Of a stretch of DNA of 64,000 nt, positions 29,433 to 43,420 are shown piece after piece; position 1 is the stretch's first letter; each line of letters opens with the position of its first letter. The stretch covers positions 1,971,501 through 2,035,500 of the forward strand of contig CM062210.1 of the NCBI GenBank assembly GCA_031216445.1, given 5' to 3'. The position numbers and the translations under genes were made by a program. Source of the DNA: Lateolabrax maculatus (Eukaryota > Chordata > Actinopteri > Acropomatiformes > Lateolabracidae). The notes beneath the pieces were generated by a model. That model ran no database searches. It was given only the letters and a program-made list of their open reading frames with translations, and had not been told where the DNA came from.

Positions 29433-32400
29433 CGTAGAGCCCCTCGTCCTCTCCTCTCCCTACCGAACAATGCCCTCCCTTTCCTGCTCCGGTGGGCGTT
29501 CTCCCCCCGGCTCCTCTCCTCGGTTGATTTCGGTCCTGACTCGCGCTGCTCTCAGAGTGCGCAGTCCATCTGGCAGCGGCAGCAGCGCTTCGGGAAGCTG
29601 GTCGTCGGTTGTGAGACGGGATGCAGTCCCCCTCTGCACGCCTGGGTGGCGCTGTCTGCCACTCCTCCACCTAAAAGCTTTGGCACTCCTCACCAGATGA
29701 CCTGCAAAGTGAATAAGGTAGAGGAAAAACACAATTTGATTAGTCATCTTTGATTTAGCTTCGTTATTGCCACCAAACAAGCTAAAAATACAAAGAGAAG
29801 CCCCAGTTTCCTCAGAACTGTGTTAGTAGTTGGCCAGGTAGGCTACACAGATTTATGTGCTGCCACCTGACTCTGATCCCTGTAGACACGGTGCTGACCA
29901 GACCCTGACGTCATGCAGATAATGACGGATTAGTCCACTTCAACACCTCCCTGATTTCCTTCACCAGTCCGGTCAAGACAGCGCCCAGCCTCCCGTGTCA
30001 ACCAAGATCCCTTTTGGCCACTACAAGTTTTACTTTAAAGCATTTGTCCAAAAGCCTCATCCAGACAGAGACAAACCTCTCTGCTGCAATGTTAGTACCA
30101 GGGTAGGCCGTTGTTATCCAAAATGGCGTACAGGAGCAGGTCTTTGGAAATGAAACAGAAAGTGGGTCGAGTTATTTTCTTCACCTGACCAGAGTTGGCT
30201 GTGTGTTTTGTAAAGTGCTGCAGTGAGTTGGTCAGCAGGTCTCATTTGTTTGGTGCTTAGCTCGTCTCTGGGAATATATAATAATACACATTTGTCATGG
30301 AAAGCTAATTATTAAGTTATTAAATCCAAAATGCACCTAAAAGCTTAAGCTGTACATCGTCCAGGTGCTGCATTGTGCTCTTGCAGTTGATTTCCACTTT
30401 TTTATGGCATTTGTGCATCAATATGAGGCCAGAGCCGCGACTGGGACACGGTCACAGGAGTAAACGCAGCTGGTTTAACACTGATGACAGTCCAAGGAGG
30501 CCACATCATTACAGCTAATTGACAGACCTGAAGCTGTAATTTCATCCCCACTGTCAGGACAAGAGGCGACGGCAGAGTTTTGCTGCATCAACATCTTTCA
30601 AGCAACAGAGACACAGAGAGAAAGTGAGACACAGACAGACTGACAACAGACAGGGAAAATAACAGGAAACACAGAAAGAGAGAGAGAGAGAGAAGACTTT
30701 TCACACCAGGCATGAATATCTGAGCAAATTATTTGCAAATACAGTGCCAACTAAAAGTTTCCACCCCCTTCAACTTTTTCATGTTTCATTGTTTTACTTA
30801 ACTGAAGCAGAGTGGAAGCAATTAGGCTTTTTGGACACTGATCAGCAGGAAAAACACTCCAGTAAATGCCAGTATGTATACGGACTCCACTGTGTAGCAG
30901 TCTAACAATGATCTTATTAAAATAAGAGATAATAATAACTGCTCAGGGTAAGTCACTGTATGTACTAGATGAGACAGATGAGATATTTTTCTGGCTTTTT
31001 GGTATGAAATGAAGGTTTGCATGTGGAAGTTCAGTAATTCTGATGCGAGATAAGCTTTAAAGTTTAAGTTCATAATAAACATGAATGAGATCCACATTCA
31101 CGTGACACAGATGTTATGAAAAAGCTGATTCTGAACATAATTTCACTTCTTAAATGCTGAGATAACATTTTCTTCTCAGATGTGACAATCCGCTGCTTTC
31201 ACTTGCTAAAAAAGAAAAACCACCGTACTTCGGCCTTGCCGTGTAAATGCGGCCTCAGAGAATCAGGGAGACTGAAGGGAGGGTGTATGGGTAGAAACTG
31301 CTGTGTTGATGTAGGCAGCGCTGCTATATTTAGAAGGACCAGGCATGCAGCGCTGCCCGTCTCTGGCCATTCACAGCTATTAGGGCCAGAGACTCAGGAC
31401 GTGACCCAAGTGCAACGGTCCGTTAGTGGACGAGGGGAGGAAGCCGATCGACTTGCACTGTTTACTTCCTGTCCCTGTTGACGAGTCCTGGCTGCTGCCG
31501 CCGGACATGAATGAGCACTTGACTCCTGAGCAGCTTTGGTGATATGGCTGCTGCTTTTAAAAGGCGTGGGAAAACAAAATACCGAAATGTGGGTCTGGGA
31601 GTTGCTCATGACACCTAACTATATTTAGATGTTCATATGGCATGTTCAGAAGGAAGAAACACACAGCAATTACTTTGTTCAGCAAGCTGATAATAACGCT
31701 GAGCATTTGTTTTTACACTGTTCAGAAAATGGAATTTCATTTCTCATAGGGTTGCAACAAAAAATTATTTTCAGTATCAGTTATTCTTGCCTGAGAAAAT
31801 ATTATAAAATCATGGTATCAAATTGCTTGTTTTGTTTGACTAACAGTCCAAAACCCCAAAATATTAAATTTGCAAAGATATAAAAACAAAGAATAGAAAC
31901 AATTCAGTCAATGTTTGACATTTTTGGATGATTAACCAAATTTTGTCAGATGTATTTTTCAGAGCACACCTTCCTGTCTCTCCATGGCAGAAACAATCGC
32001 CTGTATTCATTTCCTCGCAGAAAAACTCCTTTTCAACTTCATTTCAGATACTGCAGTTTACATCTTCGACTTCTCCAAGCGGCGAATGAAGAGGAGCAGT
32101 GGTGCAGGCGAGAAGCCTTGACGCAGCAGTAAGCTCCAGGCACATCAGGACTTGGACTCGGCTTTCATCAGTCACTAAAATCCGTCGTCCTCTCCACGCC
32201 CAACCTCCGTCTCCAGCGTCCCTTCCCCCCCGCTCCCACAGACTGACCACAGCGCTGCAGCTGCAGTCTGCTGCCACTGAACACAACCAGACAAAAATAC
32301 AGCTCTGCTTAACCTGCTGCAACATTTCTGCAATCAGGAAATTGTCTAGAGGTTAAACAGAACTCTGCCACCTTTTCCCTTCAGTGGGAAAGCAACTCTA

Positions 32401-35400
32401 AAACTAAACATAACGCCTGTTTACATTCATCCAGCAGGATTAGACAATACAAGACAGTTTGTCCAGCTACCACTGATGGCAGGAGGGATTCTGGGTCTAC
32501 AGGAGTCTAGTTCATCTGAAAAGTCTCAGTTAATGTTTTTTAAATACAGAAAGAGCTCCACAGTGTGATTGTGACCTGCTAATGTTTCCAAAAGAACAAA
32601 ATGTATGTTGTTAGCTTGAGTAAAATATTTTAGATTTCCTGTATTCATCATAACCGATTGTGATCAGCTTCAAGTCACAGAGATTTGTGTGGATAAACTA
32701 TATTTTAGGTCTTAAAACATTCATGCAGGATGTAAGCGAGTGGTTGGCTGAGCTGTGTGAAGTTCAGCATCTCACATAAACACCCTCTCAAGTATTGAGT
32801 TTTTGTTTTCACATCACACGTTAAAAAAAAAAAAATGTATTATCATTATTTTATGCATCTGAGATTTGGATTTGATCTGTAAACATTGTGAGGAATTTAC
32901 ATCTAAGAAACATGAGTGTAATTTTAACCAACTTTTAAAAATACCTGCAGAATATTCATAAGGGACATGAGACATGAATCTGGAAACAACTTTTACTTTT
33001 AACACTCATCCCTAACCCTTCAAACAACCAATTTCCAGCAATCGCGGGTGTTTATTCGCGGCCTTGACCTCGACAGCATCGCCTCCTACAGGATCACGAT
33101 GCTGGCTGCCGTGACGATAATTGGTGGATGCAGGGCCGGGCCTGTCTGTGGCGAGCCCGTCACCGCCCGGCCCAGACTCCAGACCCGCTCCAGCCTCCGC
33201 TCTTCAACGGATCCTCGCTTAACTCAGAAAGGCTGCCCTACCTGAGGCGCTCCGGCAGTTGCCATGGCAACTGGGGCAGACAATGCCTCACAGGAGGTAG
33301 AGCGCTCGTTCTCCCCGTCTCCTGTGTTTCTTTTCGCTGGTGGTAAAGAAAGGTGCCCTTCACTGCAGCACTGGGATCAGATTTCAGATTCCCACACCAG
33401 AAGGTATTGGATATGAGTCGCTACAGTTATCTGACCTAAAAATCGGTCCCGCGGCTGTGCGGCCAGGAGTAACAGGATGTGGACGGCTTGTTGAGTGGCA
33501 GCGGTTTCTTGAAAGTTTGTTATGAAATGGGAATCCCAAGCCGGGTCATCAACGACGGCGCCCTGGTCGCCACGTTGCTCTTTTTACATGCGGCAAGAAG
33601 GCAGCAAAGTTCAAAGGTCGTGACATGTTTCAGGGAACGTGTTCTTTCCAGGGAACAACAAAGATATATGTGTCTGTCAACAAGTACTGCTGACAGTCTA
33701 GAGGGCCTGTTTATATTCCTGATGGAGTCACTTAGCCAGGAGAAGCAGCTCTTTTCTCCTTTAGACTTGAAATAATGAGCACAATTAAGGGTCAGTAACT
33801 ACTTTGATAGCTGATTTAATTCATTTTTCAAGCAAAAATGGCAAACATTCACAGGATCCAGGTTCTCAACTGTTAAGATTTGATGCTTTTTTCTTGTCAT
33901 ACATGACAGTAAATATAATATATTCTGGTTTAAAGATGGTTGGCCAGATAAAGGAAGCTATGTGATTGCATCACCATGGGAAATCTGGCTCTGGGAAATC
34001 ATAAAAGGCATTTTTCACTATTTTCTGACAGTTTGTAAACAAAATGATGAATCGACAGATTATTCAATAGTGAAAACAATCGTTAGTTGCAGCCCTGTTA
34101 GAGAAGCACCAATTCAATATCGCAGATCGGTATCTGTGCCAAAACTGACCCATTATAAAATTCTCTCTTTCGCTATCAGTTACATTCAGTCACAGTGGGC
34201 TGCCTCAGTTTTTAGCTCCACAACAATCTCTTACCTCATGCTATCTTACGTATACAGATTTTAAATCTAGGAAGAGGAGGACACTGGTATTGGGTTGGTA
34301 CTCCCCTTATTAGAAGTATCAATAGCAGTATTAGGTGAGAAAAAGTTATATTGGAGCAATTATTTCCATTTCACCCTGTTTTTCACCAAATATTCCCCTG
34401 AGGACATCACAGTAAACATTATCAGGATGGTTTCTAACACTATATTGTAGGAGGAAAAATAAAATTCAAAACAAGACTGATACAGCCTGAAGCAGTAAAC
34501 ATAACTGGTGTCACCAAAAACCAATAACAAACCAGTATCATTAAAAAAAAAGCCTCTCTATGGGGGGGTGGAAGAGACCAACTGGGCACAGAGAGTGGAA
34601 ACCGGCCTGCTGTTCAAAACCTGCAGTTAGTTTCCAGCAAAGGGGAAAACGATTTAATACTCGTTGCTTCGTTGCCAGTGTAAATGTAAACGTATTTCTT
34701 TACATTCAAATCAAACGTCCCGTAAACAAAGTTCTTACCCTGCTATCTGCTGTCCACAGCAGCAAGATGAATCCAAACTCCCTGCAGATTTTCATATTGG
34801 GACTTGTATGTGGTGACTGGTTATCTGCCAAAGTGGTTGGCAGACGAACCGAGCAGCCAAACCTCACCTGCATCAGCCGGTTTCTACTCTTCTCACACTA
34901 AACAAATCTTTACTGCCCCTGTTGTGCGGCAGGTATGACCACAACTCAGGATCCACAGTGTGTGACAGAGACGTTTGCTGAACGGGAAGGATGCAGGGAG
35001 TGGTGGAGAGTGGCGCCCGTGAGGAAAAAAGCTCAGTCGGGTAAATCTGATTATCCTGGTCACCGTGCGTCCTGGCCAGACTCAACAACCTATTACCCTA
35101 CATTTAAAATACAAACAATGCAAACCACAGCAACGTACACACAGACACAAACGTAGGAGCCTGCCGTCACTACTGTATATTCACAGAGCGCACAGAAACA
35201 CATCTATTAGTTTCATTTCAGGATCTGGAGCTACTTCTTTAAATGAGAGTTTTGGTGACCAGAACAAAAACATAAAACTCTAAGGAGGAGCAGTAAAGCT
35301 TCAGCTGAATCTGAATCACAGTGATGAGCATTTCTTTAACACTGACATGCTTGTAAAGTGCAAAGTGATCATGTGCCCAGAGAGGACAGTTCATTAGCGT

Positions 35401-38148
35401 AAGCAGCTTTTGATTTCTGTTGCTCTGCTCAGCATTCAGAAGAGCAGCGCAGCAGAGACTCTCAGCCCCTTTGCATTGACTTTACCTTCACTGCCCTCAG
35501 CGTCGTCACGTCACCGCACCTTGTACATATCAAGCAGACAGACCTGGACGGGTCAGACCGGGTAAAGGAGGAGGCAGGACGGCTCCACTGTGGCTGACAT
35601 GACTTCAAATCTTTCGTCAGGAGCAAAGTGATTTCACTTCATGTTTTGATCACAACATCAACAAGCACATCATTTCTAATGCCAACAGCATGTGTACACA
35701 CTGCTGATTTGCCAATAGTGCTGCCCTAGAGGGAGCACTAGTAATTTTATGCTGCCAAACACTAATGCGGACTGATTTTGAGTCGTGCATGCCAGAATGA
35801 TGTTGAGCAGAGAAAGGATCAGTCTACTAAACTTGGTATGTGTGAGAGAGCTGTTGCGAAAGGGCATATCAGGTGCAACATGTGCTCCATGTAGTATAAA
35901 CATCCCGGAAGAAATCGCCTTAAATAGATATTTACCATTACGTTAGACATGAAAACATTCATCATTCAAACACGCCAGCGTCTCAACAACATTATTAAAA
36001 CTATCAAGAAAAGACAACAAGTAGTGCAGGCTCTATTTTTGTTATTTTCTGCTATAAAAAGGTGGAATTGACATAAATGCTTCCCTACAAACTGACATTT
36101 TTCACAATGATAGAGCAGGTGGAAGTGAGGATACGTGTTTTCCTTTGTTGCCTTTTGCCACTGGGCATAAGCCTCTGAATAACCATAAGTGACGATGATC
36201 AAGTCTGCAGCTGCTTGATATACACGCAAAATTATCATCCCACCCACTCAAACAGATTCATTCTGAGGGCATAAGATGTGTCTCCACATGTACAATTAAG
36301 CCTCATCACTCAATATAACCACAGGAAGAAAACTGTAGCCCCCTCAGTAAGAGGCAACTTTAAAAATTCAGCTGACATGGCCAAGCAGAAAAACTAGATG
36401 ATATCTCAAAGGCTGCGAGCGAACAATATTAACATAATTAGCATTTAGTCCCAAAAAAAATAGACCATGAAAAGAACTAAAGAACCTGCACTGATGGCTG
36501 ACATTTGTAACTTTCTTTCCTCTTGTAATGCATCAATGAACACAAGTCATACTAGAAACACAAGAGTAGGTTTCGTTTAATCCTCTAAACTAAGGTAGGA
36601 ATTTCTGAAAGCTTTACTTTGTTGGAGCCAGTGTTTGTACTAAGCCTCAGTATCTGCCAATAAATATTACTGAGAAAAATATCAGACTTTAACTTGGTCT
36701 TTCAACCTAAAAGTAGCTATAAATGACTGTATATCTTTGAACCGTTGCAGAAAACATTATTGACAACATTAGGGTTTTAAACTAGTCACAAGATGAAAGA
36801 TTTGACAAATATTAGAGATCCTACACCTCATCAACCATTACAGACATCCACCTGTGCCAACTGTAAGCAGGTTACCTTTTTACTTTAATAATACTACTAC
36901 GTTTTTCTTCCAACAGAGAGGTCTTGATCAATCCACAGAGACGAAAATACAAAACACAAATACAATCAACACCATCCAAGGGAGAAGAGCTGTTCCCTCT
37001 TAACATCTCCAGGAAATGACTATTAAATACACAATGACTTTTTCAGGTAGTCTTTGTGTCAAGTTCAAAACACTCATATCTTCTATAAATGCTTATTCAT
37101 GTCAGCCAATGTTTAAGATATTAGATATTTGCTTTTCTATGTATGTGGACATTTAAATTAGCAGATGAAACTACAGAAGATATGAAGAGTATTCAGTGTG
37201 AGAGCAGGGATCTTAGACCTTGTCAGCGCAGAAACTTTTCCATGACTGTCCCATCAACATTAACCATTTACAAACGTCCTTAACTCAAACGTAATGGATG
37301 CCAATTTAAAACCAGCTATTCCACCGGTGTTTGTTTTCCATTAAAAAAATGAAGGATAAAGAGGAAACCAGCAACATTTCCCTCCAGCAGAGGGGTCCCG
37401 ATCAAAAACTTGTCCCCGTCGGTCCCCCCCACCTCCCCTCCCCTCGCTCATAATTTCCAAACATCTCCAGGCCTGGGAAGTGGCGAACACCAGGTCTTTT
37501 CCCAGGTATTCAAGGTCTTTTTTCCAGGTATTCCAGGAGAGTGTGAGCCCCGTGTGTCAGGTTCAAATCCCCGTCCTTCCCTCCACAGAGGGCCGAGCTG
37601 TCCGCCCGGTTCAACGACGCGCTGCGGTGTCGCCAGTTTAAAAAAAAAATAAAAAATACAGGACTCTCGTTCACGTCCCACAAAAAAAACAAACCAAAAC
37701 AAGAATAAAAACAGAACGAAGCGTCAGGTAAACCCCCCGCGGGGACGTTACTACCTGCGGGGATCAGCGACGCAACACGGACAACCACCATTAGCTCCGT
37801 TAGCCTGTTAGCTCGGCGGAGACGCTGGCCGGACGCGCTTTGAACCGGAGCGCGGCCTCCGCTCGGACCCAGTTTAGGATTAATTCACGCACAGGTGTGG
37901 TGTCGGGGATACCTGTGTGGTAGCCGCGGCCCGGGCCGAGCTGGGCCGAGTGCCTCCGGCCCGCCGGCGGCCCGTGTTGTTGGGGTAAAATGTCCGCCGG
38001 AGCGTCTCGCGCTGCTCAGTAATGAGTCAGGAAAACAGCCCGCTAGCCGCTTAGCATTAGCATTAGCTCTCGGCCGGATCGATCGTCGGGAGAAAGAAAA
38101 AAGCGCCGCCGGCTCCGCGTTTCTCCTCTCCCCGGGGCGCCTGCTTAC
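29433..38148 (-). other. cul1: cul1 5' UTR portion and 8.4-kb first intron
   Basis: Bases 29433-29701 are probably 5' UTR joined to the first coding exon: a CAG acceptor on the minus strand (plus 29702-29703) follows a pyrimidine-rich stretch. The rest up to 38148 is intron with no coding exon I can support. It holds MITE relics at 31745-31935 and 33975-34100 and a GC-rich island at 33040-33320 containing a perfect RFX-type palindrome. The remainder is AT-rich. Confidence 0.55.
33258..33271. promoter_or_regulatory. Perfect palindromic RFX X-box in cul1 intron 1
   Basis: GTTGCCATGGCAAC is an uninterrupted 14-bp palindrome matching the full RFX-family X-box consensus. It sits in a GC-rich island (about 33040-33320) inside otherwise AT-rich intron, as expected for an intronic enhancer. 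The binding claim is inferred from the motif only. Confidence 0.5.
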
Positions 38149-38345
38149 CATTGTAGTGGGTGCCGTCGCTGTCACTCTGTAACCGTCGTGGGCGCGGGGT
38201 TTTCGGGGGACCCAGAAGCTGCCTCCGCTCGGTCGTCGCTGTGTTTGCTGCCCGTTGCTAACTGCGACCGACCGTCGATCGCACAAAGATCAGCCAGCGG
38301 ATCATGAGGCGTTCAGGCGCGCTGGGACATCCGGCACCTGACGGC
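37780..38345 (-). promoter_or_regulatory. cul1: cul1 CpG-rich promoter and non-coding first exon
   Basis: This is a dense CpG block. On the minus strand a consensus donor (caatg/GTAAGC, exon edge at plus 38149) ends a plausible non-coding first exon that splices to the acceptor near 29702. The exon's 5' edge is probably within 38200-38345. No TATA box is apparent, as is usual for a housekeeping gene. Confidence 0.55.
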
Positions 38346-38639
38346 AACACGAGTAAAGAAAGGCGCACACGCACATTAAGGGGGGGGGGTTAGTTTTTCT
38401 ACACGAAGTCGTGATTCAGGAGATTAATCCACTGGACGTTTAAAGTTTCCCATCACTTTTTTTTCTTTCTGTATAGAACACAGAAGAATGTAGAACAACA
38501 ACATAATACAGGAAGTAGATATTATAGTTCAATATAACCTGAGAGGGCAAGCAGGTTAGAAACGTTACTTTTCATTATAGTTTTAAATGTTCCTCATGTG
38601 TCCCACGAAGGTACCGGTGTGCTTCTGTTTTTAGGCTGT

Positions 38640-38982
38640 CTCGTATTTTCAAAAGGGAATTAAATATCTGTCTTTTCAATCTGGCTTTTAATTTGCAGTA
38701 ATGTTGTAGCCTTAGTTTTATTATAACTTCATGGGTTTCTAAATTATTCTGGTATTTATTTTATTGTTGACTTGTATTGTTTTAATTTGAGTACTTGCAA
38801 AATGTATTTTTTGATGTTTTATTATTATTATTTCTCTTTTCTTCCTTATTTTTAATTTCTAACTCATTGTTATTTGTATTTGTATTATTATTATTTTCTT
38901 ATTCTTCCCCTGTGTGAAGCACTTTGTGCAGGATTTCGGTATTAAAGGTGCTATATAAATAAAGTTGAGTTGAGTTGAGTTA
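38640..38982 (+). mobile_element. LINE 3' end with TTGAG tail
   Basis: The end reads gtgaagcactttgtgcagga ... ggtgctatataaataaag, then (ttgag)3. This is the typical 3' UTR and short tandem tail of fish L2/CR1-like LINEs. The 5' boundary is uncertain. Confidence 0.6.
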
Positions 38983-38985
38983 TAG

Positions 38986-38990
<5 letters not shown>

Positions 38991-39019
<29 letters not shown>
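38991..39019. repeat. (TG)n microsatellite
   Basis: A perfect TG run directly downstream of the LINE tail. Confidence 0.9.
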
Positions 39020-39022
<3 letters not shown>

Positions 39023-39180
39023 ATATATTGTGAGATTTGTATATTCTGCACTCATACACTAATTATTTGTATTATTGCACACAGTTTACCGTGCACAAGC
39101 ACAACAACAAACACAGCAACATCCACCATACTGACCTGATATGCATATTTATATACTGCACGTGCACTTGATTGTATTTT

Positions 39181-39270
39181 GATTGTATTGTTACTTTATG
39201 TAAAGCACATTGTGTTGCTCTGTGAAAGAAATGTGTTATATAAATAAAGCCCAGCTTGCCTTGACTTGCC
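39181..39270 (+). mobile_element. Second LINE 3' end
   Basis: The sequence tgtaaagcacattgtgttgc ... gtgttatataaataaagc parallels the tail at 38915-38962, so it is a second copy of the same or a related LINE family. Confidence 0.55.
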
Positions 39271-40236
39271 AACATTACATCAGAGGTCTATTTAAGTAAC
39301 AATAATTCATAATTAAAGTATGTTAATTATATAAACAGTAATAAAACCTTATTCTATACAGTCTATGAATAAAACCAATAATACAAAATAAATAAGATAT
39401 TTTACATTGTTCATGGTTAAGATATAAAATAAATATCATAAAAATATTTTATGCTGTAATTGTTTCAAGATGCAGTACAGCTTTAAGGAATTATCCATAA
39501 CTCTGTAGATTGTTTTATATTTTATAGTAGACTGACATATTATATTTGAAAACAAACACCATCAAATCTATGAAAAACAAAAGGGTTTAAATCATTCCAA
39601 AACGTTACAGTGCTGCATTCTTTAAACAGTTAGTGCGTCATGATATTCCCTGTTTTGGTGTAATAATAGAATTATTAAATGCTGACTGATTTATAAAATA
39701 ACAGATCAATAATGACATCCATACTGTAAGACTCACCCCTAAAGCACTCGGCACTGAAACGTTGGAGCTTAGGCGGATTCCCTGAATGCAGCATCAGCGT
39801 CACAGAATGGCGTCTCTGTTGGACTACAAACATGGCTACACAAAACACAACCAACTACAGATATTGCAATATCTCTCGCGCATGCGCATTCGGCCTCTCC
39901 AGTCACCTAATATGACATGTTAATTATGCATGGCCGAGACAGGCGCACGATGCTGACATTTAGATGTGTGTGTGCTGCCAGTGTAACATTACAATCATCC
40001 CGGAGAAAACAAAGATGTTTCCTGCAGCAGGTTCATGATGACCTTATCTGACTCACTGAGGTATTTTCAGCTCTGTGCTCTCACTGTAATATTTGTATTC
40101 CAAGAGGGAACCAAATGTCCCCAAAAACACAAGTCAGTCATCTTTTAGACAATGTGCCGTGTGGTCTCCATCACTGTCCCACCCTGTGCGCCTCTGAAAC
40201 CGGCAGAAGACGACCTCTGTCGGTGGACGGCGGGAC

Positions 40237-40237
<1 letters not shown>

Positions 40238-40276
<39 letters not shown>
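40238..40276. repeat. (CA)n microsatellite
   Basis: A perfect dinucleotide run in intergenic DNA. Confidence 0.95.
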
Positions 40277-40279
<3 letters not shown>

Positions 40280-42193
40280 TTCTTTGTCACTTTGGAGGAC
40301 AATGAATGGACTTCAGTTAATGCCCTGCGAGGTTAAATCACTGTTTCTGTCAAAGAAGTCTGGTGGTTTTGATGAGAGCGTAGATGAACAGCTTCAGTCC
40401 AGGCTGACTGACAGCGAGGGAAAGCAGTAAATCTACTCAGGTATTATACTTCAGTACAAATCTAAGGTCCTTTATTTGACTCTTTTCTTGTAATGCCACT
40501 TTTTACTTCTACTCCACTATGAATATTGTTATTATACCTTGTACATTTGCTTATCTACGGTATTGAATTCTACTGTTTTAGTGTGTAATATATTAGTGTA
40601 ATATTTTGTGAAATTATGTGTTGAAATTGTTGTTTGTTCAACCACAAAACCCTTCTGTTTTCATTCCTTAAAGGGACATTGTAACTTATAATAATATTTG
40701 AGTAATATCATATACTGCAATATTTTCTGAGACGGTTATCACGCTGCAACCCTAACTCCACAACATGTAGCTTTAGTTACTTTATAAATTAAGATTTTTG
40801 CACACAAAACATAGGGAGAGTTCATATAATCTGATGTTTTGTTATAAATTAAACTACCCGACTGTTTTTACAAATAAAACTGAAACTCATTTCACAGAAA
40901 ATGAATTGACAACTATTTAATAATGGTTGGAGTCATTTTTCCTGTAAAATCATTTCCTGGCTGCAGCTTCTCAGATGTGAAGATTTGCTGCTTTTCCTTT
41001 GAATGATTTGAATCATGTGAATGTGTTTTAATAATGTTGAGCTTTGGACTGTTGGTTGGACACAACAAGCATTGTGAAGGTGTCACTTTGGGCTCTGGCT
41101 CATCGTGACGCCATTTCTCACTATTTTCACTATTTTTACAAAGCAAACGATCAATGGATTAATTGAGAAAATAATCAGCAGATGGATCCAGAATGAAAAT
41201 AATCATCATCTGCAGTCCGATACAAAACAGTTCAAAATGAGCTCCAACAGTAAAATCCTGCTTTTCCATGAATGATGAGGAATAATAATCTAATGATAGA
41301 ATATATAATAGTACAACAGGCACAGGGGACATTTTACTGTGGAAATACTTTAACTACACTTTTACTGATTATACTCACAGACTTTTATAAGTAACATAGT
41401 AAATGCAGGATTTTTACAGTGTGGTATTAAAGGATCTGAATGCTTCCTCCACCACTGATGAACACACATTAATCCGCCACTGAAAGTAGTCCCCAACAGA
41501 TGCACTATTCCCCTGTTTGAATGCCATTTACTAAAAACAGCAAAGCTCAGCTGTTTTGAGAAAATGACTGACCTGAGTTACAGGAAGCAGAGAAAGGGAA
41601 AGAGAGAAGTAGAGAAGACGATATAGAAAACAAGGAAAATGCGCTGCACAATTCAAAGCCAGAAAAAAACAAATGATGTTTATGATGCTTTTAATGATGT
41701 GAATTGATTCGACCTGTCGGGGAACAACAAGAACAAAAGCACAATCACCTCCCAAAGGTCAGAGGGCACAACAACTCCATGTAATGCCTTATACGGTACG
41801 TCAGGGGTTTAGAAAGTGACAGAGAGCAACAGTTTTATTGTTTTACTGCACGTGATTTCAGCTGCTTTTATTGGCCGTGGTTTTGCATCAGAACAGGTGA
41901 AGAAGTGCTGAGAGTGACAGACACAGAGTCATTTACGGCAGTTTACATTTCAGCCAATCATCTCTGTAACGCATTCCTTATGCAAGGATGGGGTGATGTG
42001 TTTAAAGGCCACGCCTTCAATAAGGTGCAAGAGTGAGCCAAGCAAAAGATCAACATTCAGACTGCTGCGGGGGACTTTCTGTGCTTTATTCATGGATTTT
42101 AAAAGTACATGTACTTTTAATTTATGCTTCACATGGATTTCCATTTCGAAAAAAATGAACAATACTTTCAGTGTGTGTGTGTGTGTGTGGAGG

Positions 42194-42194
<1 letters not shown>

Positions 42195-42255
<61 letters not shown>

Positions 42256-42286
42256 TGCAACATATCGCTTTATATATATGTATATA

Positions 42287-42318
<32 letters not shown>
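42195..42318. repeat. (TA)n microsatellite, two blocks
   Basis: A TA run from 42195 to 42254, about 15 bases of other sequence, then an imperfect TA/TATG block to 42318. It is preceded by a GT run at 42172-42189. Confidence 0.95.
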
Positions 42319-42557
42319 GCTCTCTTACTTAAGTTGAAATGTCTGAATACTATCACATTTGTTCGTGACAAATTGCGTTTGGTCGGTTAAATGGTAAATG
42401 TTAAATACTACATTACCCATGAGCCTCTTGAACAGTTGCAGCACATCGAAGATTTTACTGTTGCAACAAGAAAATTGTGAAAAATGTAACATTTAACATT
42501 TAATAGCCCCGGTTTGATTCCAGCTGGTTGTTGCACGTCTCCTGTAAAATGTCAAAT

Positions 42558-43174
42558 AAAGGCAAAATGCACCCAAAAAACGTATTATTGATAATAATAA
42601 TATTAATAATTGGTCAATATTAAGCTGATTGGTTGTTTCTTGTTACAGGACTTTCTGGAACTCTTTCTGGCACTTATCAGTTATATGCACAGCGGTCTTG
42701 ATAGGACTGTGAACAGTGTTTGATGGGCTATTTCTTCAGTAGAAGTGTGTTCTGTAGAATATCTGGTGAAACCAGGACATAATCACTTCTAGAAAGCTGC
42801 TTTTGAGTTTGTTTAATGCGTTTTTTCAATGGCTGGAGCTGCACAAACAAAATCTATTGATCAGTTATATTGGGGAGGCGGCAGAGACAGAAATCAGAGA
42901 GACAAACATTTGAAAAAACTTATCTACATGGCTAGAAACAAGCGCCAAATCGACTTTTAAGTCAAATGTGGGTGTCACTTTCTAATAAGGCTTTATAAGA
43001 TTTGAGTATTGGCCTTGTTAAGGATGCATAAATCCATTTGATCCAAAAATCAGTCGAGAGATTGATGAAGAAACCTCCTTGGTTGCCAGTTTGTGAGAAA
43101 TCCATGTCTGAACACTTAGTGGTGAGTGAGAAAATATGTTTTTTTTTTTTGTAATTTGGTGAACTAGCCCTTTA
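42558..43174. mobile_element. Probable TTAA-type MITE
   Basis: The right end, ttggtgaactagccctttaa, is the reverse complement of the common fish terminus TTAAAGGGNTAGTTCACC. The left end near 42558 (aggcaaaatgcacccaaaaa) is a degraded match. There is no coding capacity. The left boundary is tentative. Confidence 0.4.
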
Positions 43175-43420
43175 AACTGTATGAATATTATATACAAAAT
43201 ACATAATACCTCATATACTAAACAACTATGTACAAAACATAGTACGATGCTGCATGAAATCTTCAGGAAATCATGTTTTGTATTCAGATAATGTAATGTA
43301 ATGTGTACTTATGTAACTCTACACGTTTCATTTACATTTTGTGTTTAAATATGTGATTTGAATCCTGTTTAAAACCATGTGACCTTTGTGTTCAACAACA
43401 GCAGCGAGGAGCGGCGACGC

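Larger units (their letters stand above)
38346..43420. other. Gene-poor, repeat-rich interval between cul1 and the EPSTI1-like gene
   Basis: AT-rich DNA packed with LINE tails (38640-38982, 39181-39270), microsatellites, a MITE copy at 40935-41225 and a probable MITE at 42558-43174. Stretches at 40437-40760 and 41330-41465 share tactcaggta/ctccaccactgat-type sequence with 43750-43990 and look like another dispersed fish repeat. No splice-supported coding exon was found. Confidence 0.5.

Noticed and set aside
37885..38286. ORFs on both strands around 38 kb
   Set aside because: Stop-poor because of CpG-rich composition at the cul1 promoter; no homology or splice logic.
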